Part shown: piece after piece, positions 57,628-64,000 of the stretch
Position numbering within the stretch: the stretch's first letter is position 1
Layout of the letters: each line of letters opens with the position of its first letter
Source: Methanobacterium sp.
GTDB lineage: Archaea > Methanobacteriota > Methanobacteria > Methanobacteriales > Methanobacteriaceae
NCBI RefSeq assembly: GCF_016217785.1
Contig: NZ_JACRGA010000005.1
Location: 310,001 to 374,000, forward strand
Length of the DNA: 64,000 nt
Direction of reading: 5' to 3'
Made by a program: the position numbers and the translations under genes
The notes under the pieces: model-generated
Databases searched by the model: none
What the model saw: only the letters and a program-made list of their open reading frames with translations
What the model was told of the DNA's origin: nothing

Positions 57628-59544
57628 ATGATTAAAGGCGCAAGAGAAATCTTTAAAAATGATATTAAAGCTATTAAAAATAACCCAGTGGTTTTATTTG
57701 TTCTGATGGTGATTATCCTCATTCCCTCCCTTTATGCATTGATGAACATCCAGGCAACTTGGGATCCCTATGCATTGACTTCCAATATTAAAGTGGCCGT
57801 GGCCAATGAGGATTCAGGTTACAATTTGAATGGAACCCAGTACAATATTGGAAACATGCTGGTTGAGGAACTTAAAAGTAATGAAAAGTTCAGCTGGCAA
57901 TTCGTTGATGAGGAAACAGCACGTGATGGTGTTAAAAATGGGGATTACTATGCTGCTCTTATAATACCTGACAATTTCAGCCAGACCATACTATCAATTG
58001 ACACATCCAACCCCCAGCAGGCCAGCATAGAGTACCTGGTCAATGATAAACTCAATGCCATTGCTCCCAAGATGACCAATTCTGGTGCGGATACCATCCA
58101 GACCAAAATCAATGATGAAGTGGTCCAGACCATTGATGGTATCATATTCGGAAAACTCAGTGATGTGGGGGAGTTGGCCAAGGAGAACAAGGCACAGTTC
58201 CTTAAAACCAGATCAATGGTAAATGAATTGAATGGAAAGTTGGGAGATATTGATGCCACTCTGGTCCAGGCTAATTCAGTTATGGGCACTGTAAATGGAA
58301 TCTGGCCACAATTCAGTGGGGAGTTACCCCAGATACAGAGTGAATCCAATTATGTTAAAGCAAAATATGATACATTATACAATTACATCCAGACTGACCC
58401 CTCAAAAGCTCTTGTAACAGTTCATGATATGGAATTAGTGGTTAATAATGTGATAACTGGCTTAAAGTATCTTGATGCTATTTTAACCACACTTTACGAT
58501 GCAACCGGGGATGAACAGTTAAAACCAATCATTGCCCAGGTTGAAGATGATATTTCCAAGGCAGGCACAGTGCTCACCCTCCTGGAAGAGGTAGAATCAG
58601 ACATCAAAAACGGTAACGATCCTTCAGGCAAGTTAAATCAACTTAAAAGTTCCATTGACCAGATGGACAATGCCATTAACCTACTGGCAAATAATCGGGA
58701 TAACATAAGTCAAACCATCAGTGAAGCATCTTCAAAACTGGGATTAGCTAATTCTAAGTGGCCGGAGTTTAAAGGTTCCATTCAAACGGCTGCTGCCAAG
58801 CTTAACTCAGTGGATGAAGCGGATCTGGATCGGTTAATTGCCTTTTCAGATGTGGATCAGGATGGTGTGAAAAGTTACTTTGAAAGTCCGGTGGAACTGG
58901 ATAAAAAACATGTTTATCCGGTAGATAATTATGGTTCTGCCCTTTCTCCCTTCTACATTGCCATATCTCTGTGGATTGGTTGTATTATAGCGGTGGCTAT
59001 GATTACCATGCGTGTTAAATCCCGTGTTAAATCTGTGAAACAATACAGTGCTGAAACTGTATATCTGGGTAGAATGGGATTATTTTTAATAATCAGTATA
59101 TTACAGTCGGCAGTGGTTGCAGTAGGGGCATTGCTCATGAAAATACAGGTTTCATCCCCAGTGTTGTTTGCTCTGACCACATTGTATATTGGTTTGTGTG
59201 CTATGATTGTGGTTTACTCCCTGACATCTGCTTTCGGGAATGCGGGCAAAGCAATGGCCATCATAATACTGGTTTTTCAGATAACTGCAACAGGAGGAAC
59301 TTTCCCGGTGGAAATTCTACCACCATTTTTCCAGGCCATAAACCCCTACCTGCCCCTGACCTATGCCATTGGGGCAATGCGCGAAGTGATTGCTGGAGTT
59401 TTATGGAGTAATTTCTGGTACTGCATAGGAATGCTGGCAATATTCCCTGCAGTAAGTTTTGCTTTAACCTTACTCATCAAAGAAAAGGTAGATAAACGGG
59501 CTCAATGGACAGAGGATAAGTTGAAGGAGAGTGGCTTGTTTTAA
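57628..59544 (+). CDS. YhgE/Pip family membrane protein
   Basis: A protein of 638 residues. N-terminal helix (NPVVLFVLMVIILIPSLYALMNI), a long outer domain (about 45-430, with IKVAVANEDSGYNLNG at its start, mostly helical with Gly/Ala/Ser-rich coiled stretches) and five or six helices at the C-terminus (RMGLFLIISILQSAVVAVGALL onwards). This is the YhgE/Pip family, related to ABC-2 membrane proteins; it often serves in export or phage/adhesin reception in bacteria. Start: ATG 57628, after AGGA; TTG 57619 is the alternative. No ATPase gene is adjacent. Confidence 0.82.
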   Translation: MIKGAREIFKNDIKAIKNNPVVLFVLMVIILIPSLYALMNIQATWDPYALTSNIKVAVANEDSGYNLNGTQYNIGNMLVEELKSNEKFSWQFVDEETARDGVKNGDYYAALIIPDNFSQTILSIDTSNPQQASIEYLVNDKLNAIAPKMTNSGADTIQTKINDEVVQTIDGIIFGKLSDVGELAKENKAQFLKTRSMVNELNGKLGDIDATLVQANSVMGTVNGIWPQFSGELPQIQSESNYVKAKYDTLYNYIQTDPSKALVTVHDMELVVNNVITGLKYLDAILTTLYDATGDEQLKPIIAQVEDDISKAGTVLTLLEEVESDIKNGNDPSGKLNQLKSSIDQMDNAINLLANNRDNISQTISEASSKLGLANSKWPEFKGSIQTAAAKLNSVDEADLDRLIAFSDVDQDGVKSYFESPVELDKKHVYPVDNYGSALSPFYIAISLWIGCIIAVAMITMRVKSRVKSVKQYSAETVYLGRMGLFLIISILQSAVVAVGALLMKIQVSSPVLFALTTLYIGLCAMIVVYSLTSAFGNAGKAMAIIILVFQITATGGTFPVEILPPFFQAINPYLPLTYAIGAMREVIAGVLWSNFWYCIGMLAIFPAVSFALTLLIKEKVDKRAQWTEDKLKESGLF

Positions 59545-59554
59545 GGTGACTTCT

Positions 59555-59575
59555 CTTATTTTTTTAAGCAATTCC
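59555..59575 (+). terminator. T-run terminator after the YhgE/Pip gene
   Basis: TATTTTTTTAAG about 20 bases after the stop. A seven-T run, typical archaeal terminator. Confidence 0.45.
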
Positions 59576-59767
59576 TCTTCTATTATTAACTCATCTTCTT
59601 ATTAAAAAGGTAAAATCTGTTATTTGTAAGGGACAAATCCCATTAAAATATTAAGTGAAGTGGTCCGGTTTATTACCTGTACTTCTCATACACACTCTCT
59701 ACCCCAATAACCATGACTTATGGGGGGGTTATAGTACTTCACCACCACAGTAAGGGAGGTGATAATT

Positions 59768-60154
59768 TTGAGGGTAAGTCAGGGAGTGCTTTGCGGACGG
59801 AGAGTGCAGATTTATCATCCGGAATTATTCAATGAACATGAAGAAGTTATTATTTTAACCAGAGAAGAGTTCAGAAGAATGTACCAGTCCATGGCTATGC
59901 AGATAGACCACATCACCCGATTGAATATGAGTCTGGATCGGAGTGAGGAATGGGGTGTTATTGGGCTTTGGCCTAAAATTATGGAACGCATCCGCATTAT
60001 GGATTTGAATTTAGAGAATATTTTCAGTAAAAAACCATTACAAACCTATCTGGATACCTACATCTATGATGATGCTGATCTACCCGAAATGGTCGCTGAA
60101 TCTTCAAGTGAAGTGGTCACCGCGGAATCCTTATGTTTTAGCTGGTCAAAATAG
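59768..60154 (+). CDS. Unknown protein, paralogue A of a tandem pair
   Basis: A protein of 128 residues that I do not recognise. The start TTG 59768 comes six bases after a perfect ribosome-binding site (GGAGGTGAT at 59755-59763). It shares a clear pattern with the next gene product: about 85 residues with the skeleton G(V/I)...(R)...Y(H/Q)P.LF...E(E/D)....FR followed by a helical region and EN(I/L)F. There is no signal peptide or membrane helix, so it is cytoplasmic. No catalytic motif is evident. It lies 1.2 kb upstream of ku. Confidence 0.6.
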   Translation: MRVSQGVLCGRRVQIYHPELFNEHEEVIILTREEFRRMYQSMAMQIDHITRLNMSLDRSEEWGVIGLWPKIMERIRIMDLNLENIFSKKPLQTYLDTYIYDDADLPEMVAESSSEVVTAESLCFSWSK

Positions 60155-60259
60155 CTTTCTGGCTTGTATTAAATATCTTTGCAGGTTTTAAACAGCTTTA
60201 GGTATTGATCCATTGACAATCAAGATTACCTGGTTTGTAATGTAATAACGATGGTTTAG

Positions 60260-60739
60260 ATGAAATACAGTTACGGTATTGTGGACCGGAGGGATATACT
60301 GACCTATCAGCCCCACTTATTCCAGAAAAAGGAAGACCTGCTGGTTTTTTCCGGGAATGATTTTCGGAAATGGCACAGTAACCTTACAGAATACCTGGAC
60401 GGAATCTACCAGATCAATGCCCATAAATGTGAAAAAGGAAGATCAATAAGTGTCAATGATTTAAACCTGGCCCAGGGAATACTGGATGAGATCACTTGTG
60501 AAATGGAAAACTTATTCAACACAGAAAAAGACATGGAACTGTCATATTATTACATTTCAACCATGGATGAGAAGTACAAAACGATTAAAACTAATTTTTA
60601 TGGAAGATACAAGCATAAAATCGATAGAAAAGTAGTTCACATCACACCGGAGTTAAAATACAGGCACATGATGGAAATCGTTGATTACGCTCATAAATTA
60701 GGGGGCCAGAACAAAGACCGGAACCGTAAACTGAAATAA
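60260..60739 (+). CDS. Unknown protein, paralogue B of a tandem pair
   Basis: A protein of 159 residues, 105 bases after paralogue A. The N-terminal 85 residues (YGIVDRRDILTYQPHLFQKKEDLLVF, then FRKWHSNLTEYLDGI and ENLFN) align with A without a large gap. The extra C-terminal 60 residues are basic (YKTIKTNFYGRYKHKIDRKVVH, RNRKLK), which could bind nucleic acid. Together with A this looks like an ancient tandem duplication. Function unknown. Confidence 0.6.
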   Translation: MKYSYGIVDRRDILTYQPHLFQKKEDLLVFSGNDFRKWHSNLTEYLDGIYQINAHKCEKGRSISVNDLNLAQGILDEITCEMENLFNTEKDMELSYYYISTMDEKYKTIKTNFYGRYKHKIDRKVVHITPELKYRHMMEIVDYAHKLGGQNKDRNRKLK

Positions 60740-60933
60740 AAAAGGAGACTAAACTTAGAACAATCATAAGATTAAAAAAATATCCTAACTTAAAGACGTA
60801 TTAAACCATTCTGATACTATCATGCCCAGTATTGAAATTACTTTTACAGAAAACCCTATATTCTTTTCTCCTTACTCCTTTTATTAGCTTAAAATTTCTT
60901 TTTACAAGAGAACTATTTCTTTTACAATAGAAT

Positions 60934-60999
60934 CTATTACTTCTTTTTATAATAAATTTATTACTAATTTACATAACAAACTATTACTTCTTTTTATAA
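60934..60999 (+). repeat. 19 bp direct repeat upstream of ku
   Basis: CTATTACTTCTTTTTATAA at 60934-60952 and again at 60981-60999. Both copies contain a TATA-like stretch. The second copy lies about 30 bases before the ku start. A weaker copy (ACTATTTCTTTTACAATA) is further upstream. Confidence 0.75.
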
Positions 61000-61026
61000 C
61001 ATATACAACACCAGGAGATGTATTTT

Positions 61027-61794
61027 ATGAGATCTATCTGGTCAGGCTCTTTAAAATTCGGAACTATTTTTATACCCATCAGACTGTACGCTGCAAGTGA
61101 AAATCTCCACATAGGGTTTCACCTAGTTCATAAAACAGACTGTGGCAGGGTTCATTATAAAAAGGTTTGTGAAAAGGATGGTAAAGAACTTAAACCCCAT
61201 GAAATTGTTAAAGCAATAGATATTGCCGGGGAATGCATCCAGTTCACCGATGAGGAGATAAAAAATCTCCACCCATTCTCCACCAGGACCATGGAAATAA
61301 CGGGATTCTGCAAGTACAGTGAAATACCTGGAATTTCCCTTTCCAAACCATACTACCTTGGAACTGAAAATCCCAAAAAAGGTGGTACTGGAAAGAGTTT
61401 CCACCTGCTCAGGAAAGTCCTGGAAAAGAAAGAAAAAGTGGCAGTGGTAAAATGGGTTCAACGCAACAACGAATATATAGGTATGTTACAATCCCATGAA
61501 AACGGGTTTCTCTTAACGCAGTTACTCTATTTTGAACAGGTAAGATCACAGGAGGAAGTGGAGATCATCCAGTCCGAAGTTGATGAAGACCTCCTTGAAA
61601 AAGCAGTTAAAGTGGCAGATAGTATGACCTTTGATTTTGACTGGACCAGTTATTCTGAAACATATAATCAGCAGTTAATGGAGCTTATTGAGAAAAAAGC
61701 TGCTGGTGAGGAGATAATACCTGAGATAAAACCTCCAGAAACCAGATCCCTGGAAAAAGAACTGGAAAAAATGTTGGCAATGATGGAAGAATAG
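61027..61794 (+). CDS. ku: Ku protein, non-homologous end-joining
   Basis: A protein of 255 residues of the bacterial/archaeal Ku family, a single-domain Ku that forms a homodimeric ring on DNA ends. Recognisable parts are MRSIWSGSLKFGTIFIPIRLY at the start, VCEKDGKELKPHEIVKA, PYYLGTENPKKGG and the central VAVVKWVQRNNEYIGMLQ. GGAG lies nine bases before ATG 61027; the upstream ATG 61018 is too close. The ligase gene follows 15 bases later; the two form an operon. C-terminal tail is short and charged (PETRSLEKELEKML). Confidence 0.94.
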   Translation: MRSIWSGSLKFGTIFIPIRLYAASENLHIGFHLVHKTDCGRVHYKKVCEKDGKELKPHEIVKAIDIAGECIQFTDEEIKNLHPFSTRTMEITGFCKYSEIPGISLSKPYYLGTENPKKGGTGKSFHLLRKVLEKKEKVAVVKWVQRNNEYIGMLQSHENGFLLTQLLYFEQVRSQEEVEIIQSEVDEDLLEKAVKVADSMTFDFDWTSYSETYNQQLMELIEKKAAGEEIIPEIKPPETRSLEKELEKMLAMMEE

Positions 61795-61809
61795 AATGGG
61801 TGCGTTTGT

Positions 61810-62697
61810 ATGGAAATGTGGGAGCCCATGCTCAGCAAATTAATGGAGGGGGATTTGAATTTATCCGGTGTCTGGATCAGCGAGCCTAAACTCGATGGTG
61901 AGAGGATCATAGCAATGCGTGAAGGGGATAATATTACTCTATGGACCCGTAGACACATTGAAAGCTCATATAAATTCCCTGAAATCATCATGGATCTTGA
62001 AAAAAATGTGAAAGGAAACAACTGGATTTTAGACGGGGAGCTCACGGTTCCGGGGGGATTCCGGAAGCTTTTAAGACGTAACACTGAAGATAAACTGAAA
62101 ATTTCTCTTTTATCAAGGAAAATACCGGCAACTCTTAACCTGTTTGACATTCTCCGCTTTCAAGGTGAAGATCTTACTGGTAAACCACTGGTCCAGCGTA
62201 AAAAAGTGTTGTTAGATGCTGCAAATCAGGGGGAACATATTCGGATAATTCCTTTTAAAATAGTAACCACGGAATCAGTAAAAGAAGATTTTGAGAAAGC
62301 ACTTAAAGAGGGTTATGAAGGGTTAATCCTCAAAGATGCCAGTTCCAAATATGAAGCGGGTAAGCGATCAGGGAACTGGTTGAAACTCAAAAGATCGGAA
62401 ACCGTCGATGTTAATGTAATTGGGGCAACCAAAAGTACCGGAAGCATAGCATTCGGAGCACTGATTTTGGAGAAAGATGGCCAGTACTTTGGTAAAGTGG
62501 GCACAGGTTTCAGTGACTACCGTCGAGGGGAAATATTGAACTTATTAGAAAAAAATAAGGCAGCAATCGATGTTGATTTACCCGATGATGTTGATGTGCT
62601 TTTAACCACCCGCCCCTTACCTGCAGAGATCAAAGCCAATGAAATTGTAAAGGGTAAACCCCGGGCCCCTGTATGGGTGCGCTTCAGATGGGCTTAA
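61810..62697 (+). CDS. ATP-dependent DNA ligase, LigD-like ligase domain
   Basis: A protein of 295 residues. The AMP-binding motif I is EPKLDGER with the active-site Lys27; motif III DGEL near 78, motif IV GLILKD near 176, and motif V WLKLKR near 197 are in place, followed by an OB-fold and PVWVRFRWA at the end. It is a stand-alone ligase domain of the LigD type without polymerase or phosphoesterase parts. With ku, 15 bases upstream, it forms a minimal end-joining pair. GGGTG precedes ATG 61810 at seven bases. Confidence 0.94.
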   Translation: MEMWEPMLSKLMEGDLNLSGVWISEPKLDGERIIAMREGDNITLWTRRHIESSYKFPEIIMDLEKNVKGNNWILDGELTVPGGFRKLLRRNTEDKLKISLLSRKIPATLNLFDILRFQGEDLTGKPLVQRKKVLLDAANQGEHIRIIPFKIVTTESVKEDFEKALKEGYEGLILKDASSKYEAGKRSGNWLKLKRSETVDVNVIGATKSTGSIAFGALILEKDGQYFGKVGTGFSDYRRGEILNLLEKNKAAIDVDLPDDVDVLLTTRPLPAEIKANEIVKGKPRAPVWVRFRWA

Positions 62698-62735
62698 AAA
62701 CTAAAATTAATAAATCCCTTCATAAAATAGGGGAA

Positions 62736-62758
62736 AATTTTTTTTAGATTTTTTTTAG
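62736..62758 (+). terminator. T-run terminator of the Ku-ligase operon
   Basis: Two runs of eight T, 40 bases after the ligase stop. Strong archaeal terminator; convergent with nikR. Confidence 0.5.
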
Positions 62759-62770
62759 ATAATCATTGGT

Positions 62771-63181
62771 TTATGATTGTTCTCCACCAGAAGTGGTGGT
62801 GAGTTTGACGTGTTCCACACCTTTAAGTCTCATGATTTGCTCAGTTAGGTTTCGGATTTGTTGGGCGTCTCCTTTAACTACTATAACTTCCAGACAGTTC
62901 TTCTCAGTCATGTGGATGTGCATGGTGGCGTTTATGTAGTCCCGGAACTGGTGCTGGATGTCGGTGAGGTCTTCCATCACTCCGGTGTAGTGGTGGTCGT
63001 AGATAACAGCTACTATTCCCACCCGGTCCCCCTCCACCTCTTTCATCCATTGATAACGCACAATATAATCTTTCAAGGCATCTCTAATACCTTTAGACCT
63101 TGAATTATATCCTCTATCCTTTAAAACCTCATCAAAATCGTTTAAAAGTTTTTTCGGTAATGACATGCTTATTCTCATCAT
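62771..63181 (-). CDS. nikR: Nickel-responsive regulator NikR
   Basis: A protein of 136 residues, full length. The N-terminal 45 residues form a ribbon-helix-helix DNA-binding domain (RISMSLPKKLLNDFDEVLKDRGYNSRSKGIRDAL). The ACT-like nickel domain carries the ligands: His in YDHHYTGVM, His-x-His in MHIHMTEKNC and the Cys in that segment. It is the usual Ni-sensing repressor of nickel uptake genes, important here because hydrogenases and F430 need nickel. ATG 63181 lies six bases after GGTG. No uptake gene is nearby. Confidence 0.96.
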   Translation of the reverse strand: MMRISMSLPKKLLNDFDEVLKDRGYNSRSKGIRDALKDYIVRYQWMKEVEGDRVGIVAVIYDHHYTGVMEDLTDIQHQFRDYINATMHIHMTEKNCLEVIVVKGDAQQIRNLTEQIMRLKGVEHVKLTTTSGGEQS

Positions 63182-63699
63182 ATATCCCACCCTGTTAATA
63201 TGCTTGTTATAACTATTATTAATTTATTAAGTAATAAATATTTCCCCTCATGGGCAAAAATTATTATTAACACATTATTGTTAACTGAGATTATTCCTCA
63301 GAGCACACAATTATAATAGAATAATCTTATTTTTAAAAATTAAAGCTTAATTAATGGTATTGTGGTATTTACAGGACTTATAGTGGCATTGTGTAGATTT
63401 CTCCAATATTTAATAGGTAATACATGATTCATAATTTAAAAAAAAGAATGATCATATTTAAAATCATATTATTCCTAATCTCAAGATCAAATTTCACGCA
63501 TCTCGAGATAAATAGCAGATCCCCTAATTTTTCCCACAAACTAATCAGAAATACTCATCAATCCATTTTAGCTAAAAACAGACCTTATTAGAAAAACAAT
63601 CAATCTTTTGTGAAGACTGTCACATTAGCTAGTTCCTGTATTTATCATGGTGTGAAATTATATCTTAATAAAATAAAGGGTTTCTAAAGGGGGAGTTAC
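63182..63699. promoter_or_regulatory. Long AT-rich divergent region, nikR to phospholipase C
   Basis: About 520 bases with both flanking genes starting from it. AT-rich, with TATA-like stretches (TAAATAG near 63510). No inverted repeat of the nickel-operator type was recognised with certainty. Nothing else is evident. Confidence 0.35.
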
Positions 63700-64000
63700 A
63701 TGGGCAATATGTTTAAAATAGTGCTATTCGCAGGTTTTTTCTTCTTAATAATATCACCGGTAACTGCTTGGGAATGGACAGCCCATAAAAAAATAGTAGA
63801 TGAAGTTTATACTAACCTTCCTTCTGATGTACAGAATAATCTTAAACCTTACATTGCAGTAATGAAAGAAGGATCCACCTATCCTGACACTATCTCTGGA
63901 GATAAAGTTAACCATGGCTACCCTGGTAGCTACCCCCGGACCAATGAATGGTTGGATAAGGGGAAAGTAGCCTATGAAAAGGGAAATTATAAAGAAGCAG
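63700..64000 (+). CDS. Secreted zinc-dependent phospholipase C-like protein (5' part, cut by window end)
   Basis: The frame is open at the right edge; 100 codons are visible. The N-terminus is a signal peptide (FKIVLFAGFFFLIISPVTA) with cleavage before TrpGluTrp. In zinc phospholipase C and P1 nuclease the mature protein begins with Trp, whose amino group binds zinc; here the predicted mature end WEWTAHKKIVDEVY fits, with the His supplying another ligand. GSTYPDTISG and VNHGY follow. The GGGAG four bases before the ATG fits translation. It would act outside the cell on a phosphoester. Confidence 0.72.
   Translation, partial: MGNMFKIVLFAGFFFLIISPVTAWEWTAHKKIVDEVYTNLPSDVQNNLKPYIAVMKEGSTYPDTISGDKVNHGYPGSYPRTNEWLDKGKVAYEKGNYKEA

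Noticed and set aside
63182..63699. NikR operator upstream of nikR
   Set aside because: I could not find a palindrome of the expected type with confidence; the region is too AT-rich to call by eye.

Overview
The window is a chromosomal segment of a hydrogenotrophic methanogen, most likely Methanobacterium or a close relative in the Methanobacteriales. Evidence from the sequence: a split family-B DNA polymerase small subunit (PolB2), methanogenesis marker MtxX, archaeal S8e and SRP19, pantoate kinase, an archaeosine-synthase-like protein, a geranylgeranyl reductase with its ferredoxin, AT-rich intergenic DNA, and a very regular GGTGA ribosome-binding site. In many genes the start codon (ATG, GTG or TTG) lies exactly six bases after GGTG. 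I used this rule to move several starts inward from the longest open frame.

Layout. 1-2.7 kb: the end of a membrane-anchored CobN-like chelatase, then a DUF2162 transporter, an ExbB-like channel and a DUF2149 protein. 3-11 kb: HisA-like and PfkB-like proteins, an anchored PIG-L deacetylase, a PsbP-like/sortase fusion, an AAA ATPase, a HAD hydrolase, PolB2 and S8e. 11.5-18.4 kb: iron alcohol dehydrogenase overlapping a PAS histidine kinase, a phospholipase-D-like protein, HypE and small membrane proteins. 18.9-26.8 kb: CbiC, HemL, a flavodoxin, MtxX, UppS, TatD and the riboflavin/F420 reductase. 27-37 kb: a PHP phosphatase, pantoate kinase, a regulator, a RecJ-like nuclease, SRP19, HemD, CobA, PurQ, PurS, PurC and GlmS. 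38-44.4 kb: a regulator/thioesterase/acyl-CoA ligase cluster, a 2H phosphoesterase and a large helicase. 44.5-52.7 kb: a decayed zinc-ribbon gene, LemA, tRNA-Ile(GAT), a candidate structured RNA, a MIP18 protein, an ArcS-like protein, a GltB-like protein, UbiA, geranylgeranyl reductase and ferredoxin. 53-64 kb: small Thr/Asn-rich surface proteins, a radical SAM/SPASM enzyme, a YhgE/Pip protein, a pair of unknown paralogues, Ku with an ATP-dependent ligase, NikR, and the start of a secreted zinc phospholipase C-like protein.

How the genes connect. Much of the window serves tetrapyrrole, cobalt and nickel metabolism (CobN-like, CobA, HemD, HemL, CbiC, HypE, NikR), as expected where F430, B12 and [NiFe]-hydrogenases are central. 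Other genes cover purines, CoA, riboflavin/F420, isoprenoid lipids and tRNA modification. The accessory content of most interest is the ExbB-like/CobN-like module, Ku plus ligase without its polymerase beside two unknown paralogues, the radical SAM/SPASM enzyme with a Met-rich tail, and the sortase fusion. No insertion sequence, prophage or CRISPR array was seen. A repeated theme is short intergenic tandem duplication (14-40 bp units) at gene boundaries. One of these has inserted an 11-codon mini-ORF between cobA and hemD.
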